51,401 bases of DNA. Source: Pseudovibrio ascidiaceicola (GTDB lineage Bacteria > Pseudomonadota > Alphaproteobacteria > Rhizobiales > Stappiaceae). The first letter of the stretch is position 1. Every line of letters starts with the position of its first letter. The stretch lies in the NCBI RefSeq assembly GCF_900114245.1, contig NZ_FOSK01000022.1, positions 1 through 51,401 on the forward strand. Direction: 5' to 3'. The position numbers and the translations under genes are program-made. A model generated the notes under the pieces. The model did not search any database and was not told where the DNA came from. It worked only from the letters and a program-made list of their open reading frames with translations. Below, one piece after another: positions 44,508-51,401 of this stretch.

Positions 44508-46052
44508 TTAGCTGTCTCTTCCTTTCGCTATTGTGATGCGCAATGCATCCCAAAGTGACGGAATGAGTAGCAAGGATACTGGTACTGCGGTGATGACGAT
44601 AAAGCTTTGCAACTTTGAGACACCGCCAGACCCTACTGAAATCAGGATTATTGCCATCATACCCATTGCAATGCCCCAGAACACACGAACTGCCATAGAT
44701 GGTGTTCCGCTCTTGGACATGGTGACAGAGATGACGTAGGTCATAGAGTCACCTGTTGTCGCCACGAAAATCGTTGTCAAAACCAAGAAGAGGATAGAGA
44801 CAAAGAAGCCGAGCGGCAGCTGCTGTGTAATCGCCAAAAGTGCAGCTGGAAGGTTGAAACCTTCAAAAGCAGTCGCAATAGAGCCAGCCTGCTGAAGTTC
44901 AAATGCAATTCCTGAACCGCCAACAATCGTGAACCAGAAGTTTGTGACAATCGGCGCGACAATGGACAGCATGATCACGATAGAGCGAATGGATCTGCCA
45001 CGAGAGACACGCGCGATGAACATTGCCATCAACGGGCCATATCCCATAAACCAGCCCCAGAAGAACACAGTCCACCAGCCAAGCCAACCCGGCTCACCAA
45101 AGACACCAGCTTCACCGCGGTAAAGCGCCATGCCAAAGAAGTTGCTAAGATATGTTGCAAAGCCTGAAAAGAAGCTGTTGAAGATGAAGGCTGTTGGGCC
45201 AGCGAGCAAGACGAAAAGCAGCAGACCGGCAGCCAGAATGACATTCAGGCGGCTGAGAAGCTGGATACCTCTGGAAAGACCGGAGATGGCTGAAATCGTA
45301 TAGAGCGCGACCAGGCCAGCAATCACAACGGCTTGTGTTGTAAACCCATCTGGAATGCCAAACAGATCACTCAGACCGTAACTGACTTGCAACCCGAGGA
45401 AGCCAATCGGACCCACGGTTCCAGCAACCACAGCAATGATACTTGACGCATCTGCTATGAGACCAATTGGACCGTTGATCGCTTTGTCGCCAAACACTGG
45501 GTAAAGCAAGGTCCGCGGTGCGAGTGGCAATCCTTTTTCATAGTGATAATGCATCAGCATCACGGTACTCAAAGAGCCAAGGATCGCCCAGGCCAGAAAG
45601 CCCCAATGCATAAAGCTTTGTGCCATGGCTGCATCCACGGCAGCATCCGTGCCGGCTTCTGCGCCAAACAGTGGAGGCGATGACAGGAAGTGCGCCATTG
45701 GCTCACCCGCAGCCCAGAAGACACCGCCACCTGCCAGCAGGGTGCACATGATCATTGCGCCCCACTGGAAGACCGTAAACTCTGGCTTTGCCAGGTTGCC
45801 CATAATTGCCTTGCCGCCCGGCAATACACAAAGGATCAAGCCCAATAGAAACGTCGACAGAAGCAGCACCTGCCAAAACAAGCCGAAGTATGTTGCAGAA
45901 ATATTGAAGCCCCAATCAACAAATGCAGATAATACATCGAGATTGATAAGTGCGACTAAGCAGAAGAGCACGATAAAGCCACCTGTAATCGCAAGCAGCG
46001 GCATATTGGTATCGTTAGCGTCCTCTACAGATTGCTTGGTAATGTCCGTCAT
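44508..46052 (-). CDS. BCCT family transporter (betaine/carnitine/choline type)
   Basis: A 514-residue carrier with about twelve spans. The BCCT signature region is recognisable: GWLGWWTVFFWGWFMGYGPL, then MFIARVSRGRSIRSIVIM. The family imports quaternary ammonium compounds or related trimethylated substrates with sodium or protons. The C-terminal tail is short, arguing against an osmosensing BetP-type role and for substrate uptake for catabolism. It follows the M19 gene by 37 bases. The substrate is unknown; the neighbouring aldehyde dehydrogenase and peptidase-like genes point to a catabolic pathway. Confidence 0.92.
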   Translation of the reverse strand: MTDITKQSVEDANDTNMPLLAITGGFIVLFCLVALINLDVLSAFVDWGFNISATYFGLFWQVLLLSTFLLGLILCVLPGGKAIMGNLAKPEFTVFQWGAMIMCTLLAGGGVFWAAGEPMAHFLSSPPLFGAEAGTDAAVDAAMAQSFMHWGFLAWAILGSLSTVMLMHYHYEKGLPLAPRTLLYPVFGDKAINGPIGLIADASSIIAVVAGTVGPIGFLGLQVSYGLSDLFGIPDGFTTQAVVIAGLVALYTISAISGLSRGIQLLSRLNVILAAGLLLFVLLAGPTAFIFNSFFSGFATYLSNFFGMALYRGEAGVFGEPGWLGWWTVFFWGWFMGYGPLMAMFIARVSRGRSIRSIVIMLSIVAPIVTNFWFTIVGGSGIAFELQQAGSIATAFEGFNLPAALLAITQQLPLGFFVSILFLVLTTIFVATTGDSMTYVISVTMSKSGTPSMAVRVFWGIAMGMMAIILISVGSGGVSKLQSFIVITAVPVSLLLIPSLWDALRITIAKGRDS

Positions 46053-46089
46053 GTTTCCCTCCCTGGTGACGGCAATGCAGCATGTTCAG

Positions 46090-47124
46090 TTAAGCTGAAC
46101 AGTTCTTCTTCAACTCCGATGGGGGTGAGTTAAGCAGCCTCTTTTCGGCTGGCGCTGCGTGAAAACTGCTTTCATAAAAGCAGTACCAATTTCGGCCCAT
46201 GATCCCTGCAGTTTCCTCCTCATTGAAACCGACAGTTCTCAAACCTTTTTCAAGGTTGCCAAAATCTTTGTTGCTCTCGAACCATATAGGCATTGGCGGG
46301 AAGCCCGGCGCGCTCGCCGATCCCTCACCGTAGTCCGTCTCTTTTGTCCAACGCCCCATACGCATCCATTCCACGATGCTATCTGGCTGGTCCTGGCAAA
46401 GGTCAGAGCCTATGCCCAAATGCTGTGCACCAAACTTCTCGGCAGTCCGCGCAATCATCGTGCAGAAGCTTTCAAGCGTGCACGCCGATTTGTCTTTGAG
46501 GTGATGCGGGTAAAGCGAGAAGCCCAGCATTCCGCCATTTTGCACAACGGCCTGAATAACATCATCTTTCTTGTTACGCAGCGCAGGTGCCCAATCAAAC
46601 GGATTGGCATGCGTGATTGCGATTGGCCTTTCAGAGTAATCCGCAGCCTCAATCGTCGACCGGTCGGCAGAATGGCTCATATCCACGACAAGCCCGACCC
46701 GGTTCATCTCCCTCACAACCTGTTTGCCCATCCGGGTAAGGCCGGTATCTTCAGCTTCATAGCAACCTGTGGCAAGCAACGACTGGTTGTTGTATGTCAG
46801 CTGCATGAACCGCGCACCAAGGCGGTGCACAATCTCAACGAGGCCGATATCATCTTCAATCGGGCTTGGGTTTTGGAACCCAAAGAGGATTGCTGTGCGG
46901 TTGGTTTCGCGTGCAACATCAATATCAGCGGCCACATAAGCGGGCATAATGAGGTCAGAGTATTGCTCAAACCAGCGGTTCCACTGCTCAAAATTGAGCA
47001 CTGTCTCGCGAAAATTCTCATGATACGCGATCGTTACATGAACAGCGTCTAATCCCCCTGCCCGCATTTGCCGAAAGATTTTCTCAGACCAGTTGGCATA
47101 TTGAAGATTGTCGATCCACATCAC
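46090..47124 (-). CDS. membrane dipeptidase (M19)-like protein with altered metal site
   Basis: A 344-residue TIM-barrel protein of the renal dipeptidase family, with FMQLTYNNQSLLATGCYE, VVDMSHSADRSTIEAA and ERPIAITHANPF. H151 and H172 match two zinc ligands. However, the N-terminal HxD of the family is replaced (WIDNLQYANW) and the bridging Glu position reads FGFQN, so Gln84. No signal peptide is present, so it is cytoplasmic. The subgroup probably has a different metal complement or reaction, such as hydrolysis of an amide or lactam in the pathway. Its ATG overlaps the aldehyde dehydrogenase stop (ATGA). Confidence 0.85.
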   Translation of the reverse strand: MMWIDNLQYANWSEKIFRQMRAGGLDAVHVTIAYHENFRETVLNFEQWNRWFEQYSDLIMPAYVAADIDVARETNRTAILFGFQNPSPIEDDIGLVEIVHRLGARFMQLTYNNQSLLATGCYEAEDTGLTRMGKQVVREMNRVGLVVDMSHSADRSTIEAADYSERPIAITHANPFDWAPALRNKKDDVIQAVVQNGGMLGFSLYPHHLKDKSACTLESFCTMIARTAEKFGAQHLGIGSDLCQDQPDSIVEWMRMGRWTKETDYGEGSASAPGFPPMPIWFESNKDFGNLEKGLRTVGFNEEETAGIMGRNWYCFYESSFHAAPAEKRLLNSPPSELKKNCSA

Positions 47125-48572
47125 ACAGGAACTCCGGATGAGATGTAGGAAGTTTTGACGATGGTGTAGAAATCCTTCGCGTGGGAGCCCTGCTCTCGTG
47201 GGCCATACGAGCTGTCTCCACGACCACCAAATGGAACGTGATAGTCAGTACCAGCTGTCGGCAGATTAACCATCACACACCCTGTACGTGCGTTTCTGCG
47301 GAAATGGGTTGCCCTTGCAAGGTTTTGCGTCACGATGCCTGATGTCAGTCCGAAATTGGTGTCATTAACGGTTGCGAGCGCTTCATCATAACTGCCAACC
47401 TTTATGACTGCCGCCAATGGAGCAAACATCTCTTCACGGTTGATTTTCATGGAATTGTTCGAGTTCAGGAAGACACCGGGAGACATATAGAAACCCTGTG
47501 TCGGCATCTCCAGACGCTGCCCACCACATGCGAGCTCAGCACCTTCGGACTTACCAAGCTCAACATAAGCCAGATTTTCGTTGAGTTGTTGTTCAGAAAC
47601 GACCGGACCAATCTGAGTTCCCGTCTGCAATGCATGGCCAACCTTCATGGCTTTTGTGCCAGCAATGAGCTTCTCAACAAATGCATCATGAATGGCTTCG
47701 TGGACAACCAGACGGGAAGAAGCGGTGCACTTCTGCCCTGTTCCGCCAAACGCCCCTCCGATTGCTAAAGATACAGCCAGATCAAGGTCGGCATCATCCA
47801 TGACTGCAAGAGCATTTTTGGAGCCCATTTCCATCTGAACACGTGTGAAATTCTGAACAGCTGCTGATGCTATGCCGCGACCAACCGGAACAGAGCCCGT
47901 AAAGGAAATCGCATCGACCTTTGGGCTTTCAACCAAACGCTGACCAATGTCACGACCAGAGCCCATGACCAATGAGAAGAGGCCTTTGGGTATGTCTTGT
48001 CGCTCAATAATCTCTGCCAGAGCGACAGCAGAAGCAGGCGTCAAATTTGCCGGTTTCCAGACAACAGCATTTCCAAATGCAAGCGCTGGAGCAATCTTCC
48101 AGGAAGCCGTTGCTGTTGGAAAGTTCCACGGAGAGATGATCACAACAACGCCAACAGCTTCCCGACGGACATCAACCTCGATACCATCCCGCACTGAATC
48201 TGCGTTGTCACCGATCTGACGCAGTGTTTCAGCTGCATAGTAGGTGAAGAACTGGCCCGCTCGGTAGACTTCGCCCTTACCTTCGGCGAGCGGTTTACCT
48301 TCTTCACGAGAAAGCAGAGTGCCGAGTTCCTCTGCACGCGCCATCATCTCTGTACCAATCGCATTCAGCACGTTGTATTTGCGCTCAATGCCATAAGCGG
48401 CCCACTCCGCCTGAGCAATGCGTGCCTGGTCCAAGGTCGCTTCCAGCTGATCAGCAGATGCCTGCGCAAACAGACCAACAAGATCACTCAGATCCGATGG
48501 GTTCCGGTTCTCAACTTCGCTTGTGCCAGCGGTCCAGTTTCCTGCAATGAGATTCAGTTTTGTGTCGACCAT
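47121..48572 (-). CDS. NAD(P)-dependent aldehyde dehydrogenase, semialdehyde dehydrogenase-like
   Basis: A 483-residue enzyme with all catalytic residues: N150 in SPWNFP, the cofactor segment [23 protein letters not shown]248 in QMEMGSKN and nucleophile C282 in [15 protein letters not shown]. The [10 protein letters not shown] form is typical of 2-oxoglutarate-semialdehyde (2,5-dioxovalerate) dehydrogenases, used at the end of hydroxyproline and sugar-acid routes, but I cannot confirm substrate. It is the first gene of the minus-strand cluster, divergent from the LysR gene, and coupled to the M19 gene. Confidence 0.9.
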   Translation of the reverse strand: MVDTKLNLIAGNWTAGTSEVENRNPSDLSDLVGLFAQASADQLEATLDQARIAQAEWAAYGIERKYNVLNAIGTEMMARAEELGTLLSREEGKPLAEGKGEVYRAGQFFTYYAAETLRQIGDNADSVRDGIEVDVRREAVGVVVIISPWNFPTATASWKIAPALAFGNAVVWKPANLTPASAVALAEIIERQDIPKGLFSLVMGSGRDIGQRLVESPKVDAISFTGSVPVGRGIASAAVQNFTRVQMEMGSKNALAVMDDADLDLAVSLAIGGAFGGTGQKCTASSRLVVHEAIHDAFVEKLIAGTKAMKVGHALQTGTQIGPVVSEQQLNENLAYVELGKSEGAELACGGQRLEMPTQGFYMSPGVFLNSNNSMKINREEMFAPLAAVIKVGSYDEALATVNDTNFGLTSGIVTQNLARATHFRRNARTGCVMVNLPTAGTDYHVPFGGRGDSSYGPREQGSHAKDFYTIVKTSYISSGVPV

Positions 48573-48644
48573 GTGATCTGCTGCCTATTCACCCGTAGAA
48601 TTACTGAGCAGACTATGGACACATGACTCAAATTCAGTCAAAAT

Positions 48645-48661
48645 CAAATTTCTGTAATTTG
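48645..48661. promoter_or_regulatory. inverted repeat in the LysR/aldehyde dehydrogenase divergent promoter
   Basis: CAAATT-TCTGT-AATTTG, perfect arms with a five-base spacer, 17 bases before the LysR start and about 75 bases before the dehydrogenase start. The position and symmetry fit a LysR-type binding site, possibly autoregulatory. Confidence 0.5.
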
Positions 48662-48677
48662 TTTCAGGAAAATTGAA

Positions 48678-49559
48678 ATGCAGATCAAAATTGAGATGCT
48701 TCGTTGCTTCGTCGCTGTTGCACGAACCGGCAACCTTAGTGATGCAGCCGAGGTTCTTGGGCGCACACCTTCAGCACTCTCCATGATGCTAAAACAACTG
48801 GAAGAAAATCTGGGACAATCATTGTTTGAGACTGATCGTAAGAACCGGCTCTCAGCGCTTGGATCTTTCGTTCTGGAGCAGGCAGAGCGGGAACTTTATC
48901 AATTTGACGGCATGGTTCAGGACATTGTGAACTTCGCAAAAGCAAAAAGCGGAAAAGTGCGGTTGGCCGCCGTTCCATCTGTTGCAAACACAATCATGCC
49001 GGAAGTCATTGCACGGTTCCTTTCTATGCGCCCTGATGTTCACATCGAACTCCGCGATATGGATTCTGCTTCCATCCTACGCGAGCTGGCAAAAGACCGT
49101 CTTGATCTGGGCATTGCCTCCACACAGGGCCACGCCACTTCGTTTCACACTCAAACTCTCTTCTCTGACCGCTTTGGTATTCTGTGTCACAAGTCGAGTA
49201 ATTTGCTTCTAAAAGATCAAGACTTGAGTTGGGAAGACTTGAAAGGGGAACGCTTGATTGCAAACAATCTGTCTCAGTCGATTCAGGTTTCAGCTTGTCA
49301 GAGGCTACACGCTGAATCTGGTCTAAAAGTCCATAACATAACATCATTGATAGCAATGATCCGTAATAAGGTCGGCATTACTATTCTACCTGAGACAAGT
49401 GCTCAGATACTCAACACAAACGAGATCAGTTTTGTTCCGCTCCCAGGAGCAGGCTTTCAACGAGAAATTGAACTTATCAGAAAATCAGAAACACCTTCAT
49501 CCCCAGCAGCAGAAGAGCTGGAGCGGACAATTCTCACATTCATTCAAGATAGAAAGTAA
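48678..49559 (+). CDS. LysR-type transcriptional regulator
   Basis: A 293-residue LysR protein. The N-terminal winged helix is residues about 4-63 (LRCFVAVARTGNLSDAAEVLGRTPSALS, quoted in part: NLSDAAEVLGRTPSALSMML), and the effector domain starts near 90 (GKVRLAAVPSVANTIMP). It is divergent from the dehydrogenase operon with a 105-base gap holding a perfect inverted repeat, so it most likely controls that operon in response to the imported substrate. Confidence 0.93.
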   Translation: MQIKIEMLRCFVAVARTGNLSDAAEVLGRTPSALSMMLKQLEENLGQSLFETDRKNRLSALGSFVLEQAERELYQFDGMVQDIVNFAKAKSGKVRLAAVPSVANTIMPEVIARFLSMRPDVHIELRDMDSASILRELAKDRLDLGIASTQGHATSFHTQTLFSDRFGILCHKSSNLLLKDQDLSWEDLKGERLIANNLSQSIQVSACQRLHAESGLKVHNITSLIAMIRNKVGITILPETSAQILNTNEISFVPLPGAGFQREIELIRKSETPSSPAAEELERTILTFIQDRK

Positions 49560-50172
49560 GTTATTTCCAAATACGAAAGAAACAACAGCACCCTCTATAA
49601 CGGTCGCCTCAACCCTTGATCGAAATACTCAGATGTCTGCTCATAGCCCTAAAGTCAGCAATAGCTTGAGGTTGAACTGGTTTTCTGCGTCGCAGCGAAC
49701 GGCAACAAAGTCTGCAGAACAGTTGTTCAAGCGCACCTCATAGAGAGTTCACTTTGGGGATCAATAGGCGCCTAATAAGTTTGAGGCTTCATTGCTCTGG
49801 CAGAAGTCTGGGCTATTTTATACGTCTCTTGAATACGCCTCATTTAGGCAAGTGCTGGACTATGCCTATCATTTGGACGGGCTTGGTCGATGCTTGGAAG
49901 TTTGAAACTCTTTCCTCTGACACCTAATCAAACTGATTTGAGAACAAATAAATTACCGTTCAAATGCAAACAGTTTGGAGATGTCTTAAGTCCTCAGAAA
50001 CTGTCATATTCACCAACTTCTCTATTCTCTGCGTTATATGTCAGTATAGGTGCAGATAATTTGCTGAGCACCATACCAGCAACTCTTACTTGATTATGTC
50101 GTTACCACGTTTCCTTATGTACGTGGCGTAGGTATCTGAATGTAACCATCTAAAAGCAGAACGCACCGTGAA
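49560..50172. other. 613-base region without a recognisable gene
   Basis: Only short, overlapping frames without family features are present on either strand. It must contain the promoter of the NfeD-family gene at 50173. The end of this stretch lies directly against that gene's start without an obvious strong ribosome binding site. Confidence 0.4.
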
Positions 50173-51401
50173 ATGTTACTAACGGCCACAAGAACGAAAT
50201 GGCAGATTGCAAATCTTAAAGATTTAGGATTTGCGTGTATTCGGTGTGTCTTTTTTCAGGTAATTCTAATTGGCGGTTTCTTCATTTTTGCGCTTTGCAC
50301 CACGAGCTACGGTGCCGCCCAAACGGATCGGACAGCTTCGCTCATCCGTATTGAAGGGCCTATAGGACCGGCCACTGCTGACTATGTGACACGTAGCCTC
50401 CAATCCGCTCAGGAAAATGGGGCCACGCTTGTCATCCTCACCTTAAACACCCCTGGCGGCCTCGACACCGCGATGCGCACCATCGTTCATGCCATTCTGG
50501 CATCTCCGGTTCCAGTTGTTGGGTATGTTGCACCAAGCGGTGCACGTGCGGCCAGTGCTGGAACCTACATTCTCTACGCATGCCATATTGCTGCCATGGC
50601 ACCGGGGACCAATCTAGGTGCAGCAACACCGGTTCAAATAGGCGGTGGTTTTCCCGGATCTGGAAGCTCCGACAACGAAGAGGATGAAGAGACAAGTACG
50701 GCCCCTTCCTCCTCCGTCAAAGCTATCAGTGATGCGAAGGCCTACATCAAGAGCCTCGCTCAGTTTAGGAACCGAAACTCAGAGTGGGCGGAAAAGGCGG
50801 TCAGCGAAGCTGCCAGCCTAACCGCGGTCGATGCTCTTGACGAAGGGGTCATAGATTTGATTGCCGATAATCAAACCGATCTTTTGCGGCAAATAAATGG
50901 GCGGTCTGTGGAATTGCCGGCAGGACAGGTTAGCCTCAATACTGATAGTGTGACGATTATTCCGCTGGAGCCAGATTGGCGAACAAAGTTTCTTTCTGTC
51001 ATCACCAATCCGAATGTTGCCTATATCCTATTTCTTATCGGCATCTACGGCATTGTCCTAGAATTTTACAGTCCGGGCATTTTCATCGCCGGGATCACAG
51101 GTGTAATCTGCCTGCTCTTAGCGCTCTACGCCTTTCAGCTGCTACCAGTCAGCTATGCCGGACTGGCTTTAATTCTTGTCGGACTTGGTCTTATGGTCGG
51201 TGAAGCGTTTGCGCCCAGCTTTGGCGTACTCGGACTGGGTGGCGCCACCGCCTTTGTGCTGGGTTCAATCATGCTGATCGACAGCGATACTCCCGAACTG
51301 GAGGTGTCCCGCATGCTGGTTGGGTCGGTTGCAGCCGTTAGTGCCGGTGTTTTTCTCTTCATTCTTTATCTTCTCATGCGCTCGAAGGGCCGTGCTGTCG
51401 T
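50173..51401 (+). CDS. NfeD/ClpP-class membrane serine protease, 3' end outside window
   Basis: The frame from ATG 50173 is open to the window end (409 complete codons). A membrane/signal segment covers about residues 25-48. A ClpP-like protease domain follows (IRIEGPIGPATADYVTRSL, LNTPGGLDTAMR, PSGARAASAGTYILYA with candidate nucleophile S128, MAPGTNLGAATP), then AEKAVSEAASLTAVDALD. At least four hydrophobic spans follow from about 285 (VAYILFLIGIYGIVLEFYSPG region onward). This is the long NfeD1b form, whose usual partner is an SPFH/stomatin (slipin) gene immediately downstream; that would lie outside the window. The family is thought to take part in membrane protein quality control. Confidence 0.9.
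   Translation, partial: MLLTATRTKWQIANLKDLGFACIRCVFFQVILIGGFFIFALCTTSYGAAQTDRTASLIRIEGPIGPATADYVTRSLQSAQENGATLVILTLNTPGGLDTAMRTIVHAILASPVPVVGYVAPSGARAASAGTYILYACHIAAMAPGTNLGAATPVQIGGGFPGSGSSDNEEDEETSTAPSSSVKAISDAKAYIKSLAQFRNRNSEWAEKAVSEAASLTAVDALDEGVIDLIADNQTDLLRQINGRSVELPAGQVSLNTDSVTIIPLEPDWRTKFLSVITNPNVAYILFLIGIYGIVLEFYSPGIFIAGITGVICLLLALYAFQLLPVSYAGLALILVGLGLMVGEAFAPSFGVLGLGGATAFVLGSIMLIDSDTPELEVSRMLVGSVAAVSAGVFLFILYLLMRSKGRAV

Noticed and set aside
46159-47052. 297-codon plus-strand frame
   Set aside because: Antisense to the M19 gene; composition is typical of a shadow frame and no motif is visible.

Overview
The window looks like part of an alphaproteobacterial chromosome, most likely a marine Pseudovibrio-like organism. 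The case rests on gene content: a class Ib ribonucleotide reductase under a cobalamin riboswitch, FecI/FecR-controlled TonB receptors, a HasA/HasR haem system, RirA-type TGA-N9-TCA iron boxes, a kynureninase/branched-chain ABC cluster, a BCCT/DUF3726/RidA cluster and type VI secretion debris. The genus is an inference from memory of such gene sets. I see no tRNA, rRNA, CRISPR array or intact insertion sequence.

Region 1 (1-3162) is a decaying type VI secretion satellite. It holds a vgrG split by one amber codon, an effector-like membrane protein with two +1 frameshifts, a small intact membrane protein directly after it (possible immunity protein), and a peptidoglycan amidase broken by a frameshift and an ochre codon.

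Region 2 (3410-29089) is mostly iron acquisition. Locus A (3410-9136) is ECF sigma factor, FecR anti-sigma, TonB receptor and a di-haem MauG/CcpA-type peroxidase. Next comes nrdHIEF (9610-13366, minus strand), a class Ib ribonucleotide reductase behind a cobalamin riboswitch. Locus B (about 13992-19291) is a second ECF sigma/FecR pair with a HasR-type haem receptor and a HasA haemophore that carries an extra RTX-like tail. Two copies of one ECF-type promoter motif precede fecR and hasR. After it lies a scar (19587-20383) with the C-terminal piece of a second di-haem peroxidase and two orphan small genes. A five-gene aerobactin-like siderophore operon (exporter, N-hydroxylase, two NIS synthetases, acetyltransferase) fills 21819-29089. 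The siderophore operon and the second sigma gene share near-identical TGA-N9-TCA boxes, which suggests that RirA switches on both siderophore production and haem uptake in iron starvation.

Region 3 (29328-37436) pairs a minus-strand operon (XRE-cupin regulator, VOC-bicupin protein, kynureninase) with a divergent branched-chain-type ABC importer (five genes). The layout suggests uptake and breakdown of kynurenine or a related compound.

Region 4 (37488-41166) is a compact exosortase plus a VIT/vWA protein with a PEP-type C-terminal signal, apparently a one-enzyme, one-substrate surface sorting pair.

Region 5 (41639-49559) is a minus-strand catabolic cluster (aldehyde dehydrogenase, M19 dipeptidase-like protein with altered metal ligands, BCCT transporter, an unrecognised 566-residue protein, DUF3726 protein, RidA) with a divergent LysR regulator. 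The window ends inside an NfeD/ClpP-class membrane protease gene.
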